From positions 1 to 49,016 of the forward strand of contig CATPBP010000081.1 in the NCBI GenBank assembly GCA_955652675.1: 49,016 nt of DNA, read 5' to 3'. The notes beneath the pieces are model-generated. The model saw nothing but the letters and a program-made list of their open reading frames with translations, had not been told where the DNA came from and did no database searches. The translations under genes and the position numbers were made by a program. Position 1 is the first letter of the stretch. Each line of letters begins with the position of its first letter. The DNA is from Candidatus Dormiibacterota bacterium. Its GTDB lineage: Bacteria > Chloroflexota > Dormibacteria > Dormibacterales > Dormibacteraceae. Positions 8,592 through 15,798 of this stretch are shown in pieces.

Positions 8592-9043
8592 GCGGGGCTG
8601 GACTTCCCTTCCTCGAGCAGGTGTTTCAGCGTTCCGTAGTCGCGGCGGATGGTGCGCTCGACGAGGCGCTTGAGTAGCGGGGTGGCGAGGGTGTAGAACC
8701 CTCTGGCGTCGGCGTCGACCAGCTCGGTGACGCGGGCGCGTCCGTCGCCGTCCGGCTCTACGATCCTGGTCACGGTGATCGGGAATGAGGAGCCCTCGCG
8801 CGACTCGATGGTGATCAGGCGCCCCGGCTCGTGCCTGGTGACCTCGAAGCTGGTGTGTATCTGGCGGCCGAGGAACTGGGACACCTGCGCGTAGGTCGAG
8901 CCGACCCCGACCGGTGGCTGTGAGGTCCACCTCGACGACCTCATCCCGCTGAGCCAGCGGGGGTTGTTCTCGACCTCCTCGAGGTACTCGAAGACCTCGG
9001 TAGCGGGCCGGTCGATGTCGACCCGTACTTCGATGTGGATCAT
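8588..9043 (-). CDS. SRPBCC family protein (polyketide cyclase/dehydrase-like)
   Basis: A 151-residue protein with the START/Bet v 1-like fold pattern: an N-terminal strand HIEVRVDIDRPATEVFEYLE, a WLSGMRS segment, central strands, and a C-terminal helix LLKRLVERTIRRDYGTLKHLL. The family forms a hydrophobic pocket for lipids or aromatic ligands; most members have no known reaction. It is the third gene of a minus-strand operon, and its ATG overlaps the previous stop by four bases (ATGA). The ArsR gene at the head suggests induced expression. It converges on E2 with a 4-base overlap and no room for a terminator. Confidence 0.8.
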   Translation of the reverse strand: MIHIEVRVDIDRPATEVFEYLEEVENNPRWLSGMRSSRWTSQPPVGVGSTYAQVSQFLGRQIHTSFEVTRHEPGRLITIESREGSSFPITVTRIVEPDGDGRARVTELVDADARGFYTLATPLLKRLVERTIRRDYGTLKHLLEEGKSSPA

Positions 9044-9525
9044 GGTTGGGAACCTCCGCCTCGCAGCTCGCGCTGCCGCTGCCGGGGATCGCCTTGCGGA
9101 TAGGCACCCGGATCGCCGCCTCTCACCGCCGCCTCCAGCCGGGCCAGAAAGATCGACCAGCCCGCGTCGTGAAGGAGCTGGATCTCACCCGGCAGCTGAT
9201 CGTGCACCAGCAGCAACCTGCAGCCTCCGGACAGCTCCTCCAGCTCGACCTCGACCCGGGAGAAGCCGGGCGGCAGCCCGAACCAGGGGTCAGTCCAGCC
9301 CCAGGTGAAGACCAGGCGCCTGGGTGGCTCGACCACCACGTACTCGCCTTCGCAGAACTGGCCCGGTTGAACCTCGAACCTGAAGCGGCCGCCGGGTGTT
9401 GGATCCAGGTCCGCGCTGAGGCCTATCCAGCGCACCAGGTGGGACGGGTCGAGGAACATCGAGAAGACCTCGGCGGCCGGCGCCGGCAGCTCGATCTCGT
9501 GGACCACCTTGCCGTCGCGAATCAC
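9040..9525 (-). CDS. SRPBCC/AHSA1 domain protein
   Basis: A 161-residue protein of the Aha1-related (AHSA1) SRPBCC group. Visible hallmarks are IELPAPAAEVFSMFLDP, a W-containing turn (LVRWIG), GGRFRFEV, YVVVEPPRRLVFTWGW and a C-terminal helix with GWSIFLARLEAAV. In many bacteria an ArsR-type regulator precedes one or two such proteins, as here. The GTG start (9523-9525) overlaps the ArsR stop as GTGA, so an apparent longer open frame reaching 9729 is not the gene. The function is unknown; ligand binding or ring-cleavage-like chemistry is possible for the family. Confidence 0.82.
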   Translation of the reverse strand: MIRDGKVVHEIELPAPAAEVFSMFLDPSHLVRWIGLSADLDPTPGGRFRFEVQPGQFCEGEYVVVEPPRRLVFTWGWTDPWFGLPPGFSRVEVELEELSGGCRLLLVHDQLPGEIQLLHDAGWSIFLARLEAAVRGGDPGAYPQGDPRQRQRELRGGGSQP

Positions 9526-9848
9526 TCCTTCTCCATCTCCTGGGCGGATCGGACGCTCTCGGCCAGGACTCCCAGGCGATGCGCCCAGAACTCGTCCAGG
9601 AACGACCGCAGCCGCGCCAGGCTCTCGGCGTGCGCTCGATAGAGACGGCGGTTGCCCTCCACCCGAACTTCGACCAGCCTTGCCTCGCGAAGGGCGCGAA
9701 GATGCTGGGAGGTGGCCGGCCTGCTCCACCCGCAGCTGGCGGCCAGCTCCCCCGAGCTGATCTCAGCCGCCGCCACTCGCTCCAGCGTCTGGCGCAGGGC
9801 CGGGCTGGCGAGGACCCGAAGCGCGGCGTCGGCGTCGAAGTCGACCAT
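9522..9848 (-). CDS. ArsR-family winged-helix transcriptional regulator
   Basis: A 108-residue winged helix-turn-helix protein. The recognition region reads SRPATSQHLRALREARLVEV and is followed by the wing VEGNRRLYR, the classic ArsR/SmtB layout. No Cys-rich metal site is seen, so it is more likely of the non-metal subgroup that pairs with AHSA1 proteins. It heads a three-gene operon (regulator, AHSA1, SRPBCC) with four-base overlaps at each junction. A TATCCT box on the minus strand at 9857-9862 lies 8 bases before the ATG, which suggests leaderless transcription and autoregulation from the 87-base gap shared with the divergent ACT gene. Confidence 0.87.
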   Translation of the reverse strand: MVDFDADAALRVLASPALRQTLERVAAAEISSGELAASCGWSRPATSQHLRALREARLVEVRVEGNRRLYRAHAESLARLRSFLDEFWAHRLGVLAESVRSAQEMEKE

Positions 9849-9856
9849 CTCGCCGC

Positions 9857-9862
9857 AGGATA
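9857..9862 (-). promoter_or_regulatory. -10 box TATCCT for the ArsR operon
   Basis: Read on the minus strand, TATCCT ends 8 bases before the ATG at 9848, with no purine-rich ribosome site between. It is part of the window-wide leaderless pattern. Confidence 0.55.
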
Positions 9863-9921
9863 TTGCTATTTGCGTAAAACTGCAACTACGGCCGGGCTTC
9901 GCGTGGCTGGCGGCGGGACAC

Positions 9922-9927
9922 TAGACT
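9922..9927 (+). promoter_or_regulatory. -10 box TAGACT for the ACT-domain gene
   Basis: TAGACT ends 8 bases before the GTG at 9936. The box fixes the start choice, because reading frames upstream of it belong to no recognisable protein. Confidence 0.55.
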
Positions 9928-9935
9928 GGCTGCCC

Positions 9936-10595
9936 GTGCAGCACGTCGAGCCGGCCTCCCAGCTGGCACTCCTGATCACCAGCCGGGATGAGCCCGGCAC
10001 CCTGTACCGCGTCTCGGAGGTGATCTACCGGCACCGCGCCAACATCTCGTACATCGCCACCTCGGCGGTCGGCGAGACGCAGATCGAGCTGGAGCACGTC
10101 GAGGATCCCCCGCGCCTGATGGCGGAGCTGGAGGCGCTGGAGGTGGTCACATCGGTGAAGCCCGTGCCCTCCTTCCAGCAGATCTTCGGCAAGCGAGTGA
10201 TCGTGATCGGCGGGGGTGCGCAGGTCGGCGCGGTCGCTCAGGGCGCCATCTCCGAGGCGGATCGCCACAACATACGCGGAGAGCGCATCTCGGTCGACAC
10301 CATCGCCCTGGTCGGCGAAGACCGCCTGGCGGCTGCCGTGAGGGCCGTGGCACGGCTCCACCGGGCGACGGTGCTGGTGCTGGCCGGCGCGCTCATGGGC
10401 GGGGACATCACCACGGCCGTTCAAGAGATCCAGGAGGCTGGAATCATCGTCATCTGCACGAGCATGGCCGGCTCCCTGGTCCAGTCGGCCGACCTGGTGG
10501 TCAGCGATCCGCTGGAGGCCGGCGTCATGGCCGTGATGGCCATCGCGGACACGGCCAGGTTTTCGATCGACAAGGTCCGCGGCCGCCGCTTCTAG
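9936..10595 (+). CDS. ACT domain protein with C-terminal DUF5612-like domain
   Basis: A 219-residue protein. Residues 1-80 look like an ACT domain: SQLALLITSRDEPGTLYRVSEVIYRHRANISYI is its amino-terminal half, in two blocks, the usual ligand-binding strand-helix-strand. The remainder (FGKRVIVIGGGAQVGAVAQG, ISVDTIALVGED, VLVLAGALMGGDIT, VICTSMAGSLVQSADLVV) is a repeated alpha/beta domain with a glycine-rich loop. It resembles the uncharacterised domain known mainly from archaeal ACT proteins (DUF5612, from memory). ACT domains sense amino acids, so an allosteric or signalling role is likely but unproven. The start is the GTG after the TAGACT box. It is divergent from the ArsR operon, and nothing follows on its strand for over a kilobase. 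Confidence 0.72.
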   Translation: MQHVEPASQLALLITSRDEPGTLYRVSEVIYRHRANISYIATSAVGETQIELEHVEDPPRLMAELEALEVVTSVKPVPSFQQIFGKRVIVIGGGAQVGAVAQGAISEADRHNIRGERISVDTIALVGEDRLAAAVRAVARLHRATVLVLAGALMGGDITTAVQEIQEAGIIVICTSMAGSLVQSADLVVSDPLEAGVMAVMAIADTARFSIDKVRGRRF

Positions 10596-11050
10596 CTGGC
10601 TGGAGCGAGAGGCCGCGGAGGAATCAATGCCTGTGCGTAAACCTGTGGAAATGGTGGATAACGCCACCACCACGGTTCGCGCCGCCCCGGCTGACCGGCC
10701 GCGGGCACTTCGCGCGCACTCCTCGCCGAACCCCGCAGAACCTTAGGCTCCCGCCGCTTCTCCCGCAATCCCGAAAACCCGTTCGCCGCCAGGCCACCAA
10801 TGCAAAGCCGGAAACCAAAGGTCGGTGCGAGCTTGGGAGGCAGGGGAGCGGTGCGAAAACGTCGCACAGCCGGATAAATAGAAATGACCCCGACGGACCG
10901 ATGCTTCGGCTCCGGTACCAGCCTTGCGACCGGTTCCGGCTCCGTTGCCCGTGTCCCTCGGGGCCGTGGCAAAGGATAGGTCCGCACGGGCCGCCGGCGC
11001 AACTACGAATACAAGTTCGCCGCCAGGCGGGAAACCGTAGCCAGACCGGC
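10596..11050. other. 455-base gap with no convincing gene
   Basis: No reading frame here has homology I recognise. It holds a 39-codon frame at 10627-10746 preceded by GGAGG, a 14-base direct repeat GTTCGCCGCCAGGC at 10781-10794 and 11015-11028, and a perfect 6-base-pair hairpin GTGCGA/TCGCAC at 10851-10867. An untranslated RNA or a decayed gene are both possible. Confidence 0.5.
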
Positions 11051-11815
11051 TCAGTAGTTGATGGAGGCGCCGCCGTCCACCACCAGGGTCTGGCCGGTGA
11101 CGAAGTCGGCACCGAGCAGGCCCATGATCGCCTGCGCTACATGCTCTGGCTTCGCTACTCCACGAAGAGGCGTGGAGTCCGCCCTCTTTTGCTCGAGGTC
11201 GTCGGCGGCCTGCTCTCCGAAGGGGCGCCGGAACCACCGCGTGGCCACCTGCCCCGGCGCCACGGCGTTGACCCGAACCTCTGGGGCGAGCGCGAGCGCC
11301 AGGTTGCGCGTCAGCTGCTCCACGCCGGCCTTTGAGACCCCGTAGGCGATCGATGACCCGGTCGCCCGCATTCCTGCTATGGAGGTGACGTTGACGATTG
11401 CGCCGTGCGCCTGGCGGAGATGCGGCGCCGACGCCCGCGAGCAGTAGAAGGTGCCCTTCAGGTTGACGCGGAGGATGTCGTCCCAGACCTGGTCGGTGAG
11501 GGCCTCGAGGTCACGCTGCGGGATGAAATGGGTGGTGCCGGCGTTGTTGACCAGCACGTCCAGCCGCTCCAGGCGCTCCACCACGCCCGACACCATGTCG
11601 CGGACGTCGCGCTCGTCCGCCACATCCGCTCGCCAGGGAACCCCCTCCACGCCCATCTCACCGAGAGCCGTGGCGGTGGCCTCCGCCTCCTCCTGTGAGC
11701 GCGAGTAGTTGATCACCACCGCGCGCGCCCCCGCCCTGCCCAGGCTCTCCGCCACGGCGCGGCCGATGCCGGTGCCGCCCCCTGTCACCAGTGCCACGCG
11801 GCCTCGGAAATCCAT
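11051..11815 (-). CDS. short-chain dehydrogenase/reductase (SDR), 3-oxoacyl-ACP reductase-like
   Basis: A 254-residue classical SDR. The NAD(P) motif TGGGTGIG is at 11-18, the NNAG motif follows at about residue 90, and the active-site Ser and YGVSK Tyr/Lys are present. The C-terminal TGQTLVVDGGASINY is the standard ending. Arg/Asn after the second strand (VINYSRSQ) favours NADPH. The family reduces or oxidises alcohol/ketone pairs; FabG-like proteins dominate among close relatives, but the substrate is not determinable. The gene is monocistronic. A TACCCT -10 box lies 7 bases upstream of the ATG on the minus strand. Confidence 0.87.
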   Translation of the reverse strand: MDFRGRVALVTGGGTGIGRAVAESLGRAGARAVVINYSRSQEEAEATATALGEMGVEGVPWRADVADERDVRDMVSGVVERLERLDVLVNNAGTTHFIPQRDLEALTDQVWDDILRVNLKGTFYCSRASAPHLRQAHGAIVNVTSIAGMRATGSSIAYGVSKAGVEQLTRNLALALAPEVRVNAVAPGQVATRWFRRPFGEQAADDLEQKRADSTPLRGVAKPEHVAQAIMGLLGADFVTGQTLVVDGGASINY

Positions 11816-11822
11816 CCCGGCA

Positions 11823-11828
11823 AGGGTA
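11823..11828 (-). promoter_or_regulatory. -10 box TACCCT for the SDR gene
   Basis: On the minus strand TACCCT ends 7 bases before the ATG at 11815, with TTGCCGG and no ribosome site between. This is another leaderless-type start. Confidence 0.5.
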
Positions 11829-11861
11829 GTTGGTACGGCGCTCGCGCCGGACTGGCCCGGT

Positions 11862-12434
11862 TTAGATTTCCCCCGCGTCCAGCGGGTAGCGGCGAAGCTC
11901 TCTGTAGATCACCTCGCGACCCAGCAGGCTCTGGTAGAGGACGAAGCCGTCCACCAGCCAGGGCTCCAGAGCCGGCGGCTCCGGCAGCTCCGGCAGCCGG
12001 CCTGGCTCGGCACGAGCGCGGGCCAGAGTCACGTGCGGCCGGAACCGCCGCGGCTCTGCCTCCAGCCCGACGTCCGCGGAGGCAGCCTCGATGGCGGCGG
12101 CAAGCGTGGCGCAACCCTCAGCTCCGCGCTTCACACGGAGCCAGATCACCCGGGGCGACGTCCGCGGCCCGAAAGTGCCCCGGCCGTCCAGCTCCAGTTC
12201 AAAGGGCGGCTGGCGGACCTCCTCCAGGCGGCCGCTCAGTCGCTCCAGGATCTCGGGCTCCAGCGAGCCCAGGAACCGCAGCGTGAGGTGGAGGTTGGGT
12301 GGCGGCACCCAGCGGTAGCCCGGCGCGAGGCGGGAGCACTCCTCGACGTGAGCGGCGAGCCGCGCCCGCCGGTCCTCCGGCAGCGGAAGCCCCAGGAACG
12401 CTCTGACGCGATCGCCTCCCACTGAGCCGCCCAT
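11862..12434 (-). CDS. thpR: RNA 2',3'-cyclic phosphodiesterase (2'-5' RNA ligase family)
   Basis: A 190-residue member of the 2H phosphoesterase superfamily. Both signature His-x-Thr motifs are present: HLTLRF in the first half and HVTLAR in the second, with the usual spacing of roughly 80-90 residues. ThpR-type enzymes hydrolyse 2',3'-cyclic phosphate RNA ends, and ligate in vitro. The start is uncertain. The ATG at 12434 gives MGGSVGGDRVRAFLGL, an in-frame ATG at 12452 would overlap the divergent gene's start, and a GTG slightly downstream is also possible. It lies between the SDR gene and the divergent small membrane protein. Confidence 0.85.
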   Translation of the reverse strand: MGGSVGGDRVRAFLGLPLPEDRRARLAAHVEECSRLAPGYRWVPPPNLHLTLRFLGSLEPEILERLSGRLEEVRQPPFELELDGRGTFGPRTSPRVIWLRVKRGAEGCATLAAAIEAASADVGLEAEPRRFRPHVTLARARAEPGRLPELPEPPALEPWLVDGFVLYQSLLGREVIYRELRRYPLDAGEI

Positions 12435-12450
12435 ACTGGAATCGAAGCAC

Positions 12451-12681
12451 ATGAACGCTCAGCACCTCGGCGGAGTGGTCATGGGGGCGCTGGTCCTGCT
12501 GGTTGGTCTGGCCTGGGTTCTGGGTGCGGTCCGCCGAGTCCGGGATCGCGCGCTCACCGCGCCCACCTACGCGGCCACGGGCGGCGTCGTCTACACCGTC
12601 TTCCAGATCGGCTGCGCGGGAGTGCTGATCGTGGCCGGACTGGTCATCCTGATCCTGATGGTGATCAGCGCCTCGCGCTGA
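12451..12681 (+). CDS. small membrane protein, two predicted helices
   Basis: A 76-residue protein with hydrophobic segments at about 8-25 and 45-70, separated by the basic loop RRVRDRALTAPTY. There is no recognisable domain. It is divergent from the RNA ligase-like gene, with the two start regions only 16 bases apart or overlapping, and converges on the ureohydrolase gene 9 bases before its stop. Hydrophobic pattern, codon use like the neighbours and tight packing support a real gene. The function is unknown. Confidence 0.6.
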   Translation: MNAQHLGGVVMGALVLLVGLAWVLGAVRRVRDRALTAPTYAATGGVVYTVFQIGCAGVLIVAGLVILILMVISASR

Positions 12682-12690
12682 AGCGGGCCT

Positions 12691-13566
12691 TCAGCGGTCG
12701 CCGAGGCGAGCCCAGGTCTCGAAGATCACCTTCAGGGCGGCCAGGCTGGTGATGTCGGCGTGGTCCAGCGAGGGCGCCACCTCACACACGTCCAGGCCCA
12801 CCAGCCGGCTCTTCCGGGCGACCTCGGCGAGCAGGTCGAGGGCCTCGCGCGTGGTCAGGCCCCCTGCCGACGCGATCTCCGTGCCCGGCGCGTGGGCCGG
12901 GTCGAGCGCGTCGATGTCGAAGGAGACGTGCACCGGCCTGCCGGCGAGCGCCTCGACGACCCGAGCCTGAGCCTGTGGGTCGTCGGCCAGCTCGGCGGCG
13001 GAAACCATGACCACGGTGTGGGCCTCCAGCCAGTCGACCTCCTCGCCGTCGAAGTCCCTCGCCCCCACCAGGACCAGCCGGGAGGGCTCGATCCCGGCCA
13101 CCTCCAGCCCCCGGCGCAGGGCGCAGCCGCAGGTCCAGCGACCGCCCCGGGACCACTCGCAGAGATCGGGATGGGCGTCCACCCAGAGCACCGCCAGGCC
13201 GGGGTGGCGGCGGGCCTGGGTGGCCAGGACGGGGATGGCGGAGCAGTGGTCGCCTCCCATCACGGTGAGAAAGGCGTTCGCCGGGGCCTGGCCGAGCCGG
13301 TCAGCGACCGCCGGCCACCCGCTCTCGACCGACGGCCCCAGGTCGAGGTCGCCCATGTCGTGCAGGGCCACGCTGAAACGGCGACCACGCTCGTCGATCG
13401 GGGGCATCACCGCGCTCAACCGCCGGAGCTCCGCAGGCGCCTCGGCGGCGCCGCGCCGGTAGACCGCGGACCCCTCGTAGGGAATGCCGGCCACCACCAC
13501 GCCCGCCTCCCCCAGCGGCACCTGGGGTAGCCCTCCCCACACGGTCAGGCCCCGCACGTCGATCAC
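12691..13566 (-). CDS. arginase/agmatinase family ureohydrolase
   Basis: A 291-residue binuclear manganese hydrolase. All six expected metal ligands are visible: His107 in GGDHC, Asp130/His132/Asp134 in VDAHPDL, and Asp217/Asp219 in SFDIDALDPAHAPGT. A conserved Glu262 follows near the C-terminus. The family hydrolyses guanidino groups (agmatine, arginine, guanidinobutyrate, formiminoglutamate), releasing urea or formamide. GGDHC instead of GGDHS and the segment CEWSRGGRWTCG after the Asp-His-Asp site are not those of a textbook SpeB, so the substrate is open. The GTG start overlaps the MFS stop by four bases (GTGA). The pair may therefore be an uptake-and-hydrolysis unit. Confidence 0.87.
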   Translation of the reverse strand: MIDVRGLTVWGGLPQVPLGEAGVVVAGIPYEGSAVYRRGAAEAPAELRRLSAVMPPIDERGRRFSVALHDMGDLDLGPSVESGWPAVADRLGQAPANAFLTVMGGDHCSAIPVLATQARRHPGLAVLWVDAHPDLCEWSRGGRWTCGCALRRGLEVAGIEPSRLVLVGARDFDGEEVDWLEAHTVVMVSAAELADDPQAQARVVEALAGRPVHVSFDIDALDPAHAPGTEIASAGGLTTREALDLLAEVARKSRLVGLDVCEVAPSLDHADITSLAALKVIFETWARLGDR

Positions 13567-14894
13567 CGCGGCCGCCCCCTCACCTTCAGGATCAAGGCGG
13601 TGCCCAGCACCAGCCAGCAGAAGAAGAGTCCGAAGATGACCGGGTAGCCGCCCGGCAGACGCAGGATGGAAGGCCCGGCGTTGAAGTGGTCGAGCAGGAA
13701 TCCGGCGATGAAGCGGGCGATGATGCCGGAGCCGGCGGTGGCTATGTTCGAGAAGCCGAAGAAGAGACCCGCCTGGTCGGTCGGTATGACGTCGGTGATG
13801 AAGGCCCAGTCGACGGAGAGGAAAGCGCCCAGGCCGGCCCCGATAAGCAGGCCCGCCGCCAGGGTCTGGGCGACCAGCTCGGGAAGCCCCAACACCGCCG
13901 CCAGCGGGGTCAGCACCGCCGCGGGGACCCACCTGTAGCCGCCGAAGACCAGGACCAGGATGCCCGTCGCGGCGATCGTGCCGCCGGCGAGGATCAGCGG
14001 CCGGCGGCCGATCCGGTCCGAGACCCGGGCGGCGGGCAGGGTCACGATGATCGCGAGCAGGATCACCAGACCCACGACGGCGGTGGTGGCGCTGGTGGTG
14101 GCGCGGCTGTCCCCGTGGAAGAAGATGTCGCTGAAGTAGAAGAGCGTGAAGCTCTGGATGCCGACGATTCCCATCAGGATGAGGAGCCGCGAGGCCATCA
14201 GCCAGAGAAAGTTGGGATAGGCGAGCGGCGTCGTGAAGGTCGCCCGGACTACCTCCCACGGCGAGCTGAAGCTGTCCAAGACGGGGCCGCTGCGGTCCGG
14301 CACGAAGAGCACGGTGACCAGCATTGTGACCAGGAGCAACGCCACGATGCTTCCGATGGCGGCGCTGCGCCCGGCATGGGCAAGGATCAGCCCGGCCACC
14401 ACCGTGCCGAAAAGGGTGCCGAACAGGTTGGCGAGGCCATAGAAGCCGGAAGCCATCCCTCGCTGGTTCGCGGGGACCACGTCCGGGATCAGGCCCTGAT
14501 AGGGGCCCTGCGCGGTGTTCGAGGCCGTCTGGAGCAGTAAGTAGAAGATCACCACCAGCCAGTAGCTTCCGGAGAGCGCGAGGCCGGTCAAGAAGAGGAC
14601 ATCTCCGATCGTGCCGCCCACGATGAAGGGACGGCGGCGCCCGAACCGGCCGCGGGTGCGGTCGGAGACGGCGCCCATCATGGGTTGCCAGACGACGGCC
14701 ATCACCGTGCCGATCCCCTCAAGGACGCTCAGGGCCTTGCCCTTGTCACGGGGTCCCACCAGGCTCTGCACCAGGTCGGGCAGGATCAGCGTCCCCAGGC
14801 TCTGCCAGAGGTAGCCGATAGCCACCCAGTAGACCGCCAGGACGGCGAAGTCGAGATGATTGAGACGTCTGGGCGCGGCAACCGTGGCGACCAC
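13563..14894 (-). CDS. MFS transporter, GPH/sugar-cation symporter-like
   Basis: A 443-residue membrane protein with about twelve hydrophobic segments. The cytoplasmic loop motif between helices 2 and 3 reads GAVSDRTRGRFGRRRPFI, as in glycoside-pentoside-hexuronide and SLC45-like sucrose carriers. A second loop motif, RVSDRIGRRPLILAGG, lies in the C-terminal half. The substrate is unknown; a sugar is the family expectation, but the coupled ureohydrolase argues for considering a guanidino compound. A GTG at 14892-14894 was taken as start. It follows the CvpA stop by 5 bases and is the last start before the hydrophobic core. Much longer open frames upstream are antisense shadows. Confidence 0.8.
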   Translation of the reverse strand: MVATVAAPRRLNHLDFAVLAVYWVAIGYLWQSLGTLILPDLVQSLVGPRDKGKALSVLEGIGTVMAVVWQPMMGAVSDRTRGRFGRRRPFIVGGTIGDVLFLTGLALSGSYWLVVIFYLLLQTASNTAQGPYQGLIPDVVPANQRGMASGFYGLANLFGTLFGTVVAGLILAHAGRSAAIGSIVALLLVTMLVTVLFVPDRSGPVLDSFSSPWEVVRATFTTPLAYPNFLWLMASRLLILMGIVGIQSFTLFYFSDIFFHGDSRATTSATTAVVGLVILLAIIVTLPAARVSDRIGRRPLILAGGTIAATGILVLVFGGYRWVPAAVLTPLAAVLGLPELVAQTLAAGLLIGAGLGAFLSVDWAFITDVIPTDQAGLFFGFSNIATAGSGIIARFIAGFLLDHFNAGPSILRLPGGYPVIFGLFFCWLVLGTALILKVRGRPR

Positions 14895-14899
14895 TGAGT

Positions 14900-15625
14900 T
14901 CAGGATCGCTTGGGAGGAGCAGAAGGGATCGGTGTGGCTCTGGGCGGCCGCGAAGGCAGGTCCTTGGGTCCGTACTTTCCCACTCCGGGAACTCGCTGGC
15001 CGATGCCGAGCACCATGGGGGCGAGACGGGAGCCGCTCAGCTGGGGTTGGAGGACGTCGTTGTACGCGTTCGCCAGCTGGTTGAGCTGGGGAGCCTCCGC
15101 GATGCGGGCGCCACCCGGCTGCTTGGCCAGGTCCTGGAGCCGCTTGAAGTCCTGCCAATCCACCAGGTTGGAGACCAGGCCGTTGGAGGCGAGCTGCTTG
15201 CGCATCGCCTGCACCTGGGCGGGCGTGAGGGCTGCCGCGTTGATCGAGGGCCGGAAGGCCTTGTCCATCACCAGCAGCGCCGAGATGATCACGTAGCAGA
15301 GCAGGATCGCCAGGAAGGCCTGCACGAAGATCCCGAAGAAGCCGTCGGCGCCGCGGATGACGGGCATCCGGTGTATCAGGCCGCCCACCCGGCCACCCAC
15401 GAAGGCGGCGACGATGGCGATGATCAAGGCCAGGAAGATGGCCAGCACGGCGTTGGCGTGCAGGTTGTTCTGCATGAAAGCGAGGTAGCCGTTGCGGTCG
15501 TGGAAGAAGAGCAGCAGCGTGCCGAAGAAGAAGAGTTCGATCAGCAGCGGCTGGATCAGACCGCGCTGGAACCCCACGAAAACCGCGACTAGCACGATTA
15601 CAGCGATCAGGACGTCGAGGATCAC
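14900..15625 (-). CDS. cvpA: CvpA family membrane protein
   Basis: A 241-residue protein beginning MILDVLIAVIVLVAVFVGFQ, the classic CvpA N-terminus. Four hydrophobic segments lie in the first 125 residues, then a long polar helical and Pro-rich tail ending in SRPPRATPIPSAPPKRS. CvpA proteins are needed for colicin V export in E. coli and for envelope integrity elsewhere; the mechanism is unsettled. It heads a minus-strand run of CvpA, MFS and ureohydrolase. The start is a GTG, and a TACACT box lies 10 bases upstream. Confidence 0.8.
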   Translation of the reverse strand: MILDVLIAVIVLVAVFVGFQRGLIQPLLIELFFFGTLLLFFHDRNGYLAFMQNNLHANAVLAIFLALIIAIVAAFVGGRVGGLIHRMPVIRGADGFFGIFVQAFLAILLCYVIISALLVMDKAFRPSINAAALTPAQVQAMRKQLASNGLVSNLVDWQDFKRLQDLAKQPGGARIAEAPQLNQLANAYNDVLQPQLSGSRLAPMVLGIGQRVPGVGKYGPKDLPSRPPRATPIPSAPPKRS

Positions 15626-15635
15626 CAGCCGCGAA

Positions 15636-15641
15636 AGTGTA
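15636..15641 (-). promoter_or_regulatory. -10 box TACACT for the CvpA-MFS-ureohydrolase run
   Basis: On the minus strand TACACT ends 10 bases before the GTG at 15625. This predicts a leader of only a few bases. Confidence 0.4.
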
Positions 15642-15780
15642 GCCGCTCCAGGCTCGGCCGCCGCGTACGGGCGGGCACAGGGAACCTCCGGTGCCTTCGC
15701 GGGGCGCTCCGGAGCAGCCCAACTTTCGTCCTGGAGGACGAATACGGCCCCACGAACTAGTAAGGGGGTGAGGGTTGGGG

Positions 15781-15786
15781 TAGACT
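15781..15786 (+). promoter_or_regulatory. -10 box TAGACT upstream of parA
   Basis: TAGACT lies 12 bases before the TTG start at 15799. The predicted transcript would have about a 5-base leader and no ribosome binding site. Confidence 0.4.
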
Positions 15787-15798
15787 CCGATCACGCCC

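Noticed and set aside
10627..10680. CCTGTGGAAATGG and GGTGGATAACG as possible DnaA boxes of an origin, with ParA 5 kb away
   Set aside because: Only two near-matches, no cluster of TTATCCACA sites, no AT-rich unwinding region and no dnaA or dnaN in the window.
13566..15794. Very long minus-strand open frames running through the MFS and CvpA genes
   Set aside because: They are high-GC shadow extensions; domain boundaries and four-base overlaps define the shorter genes.
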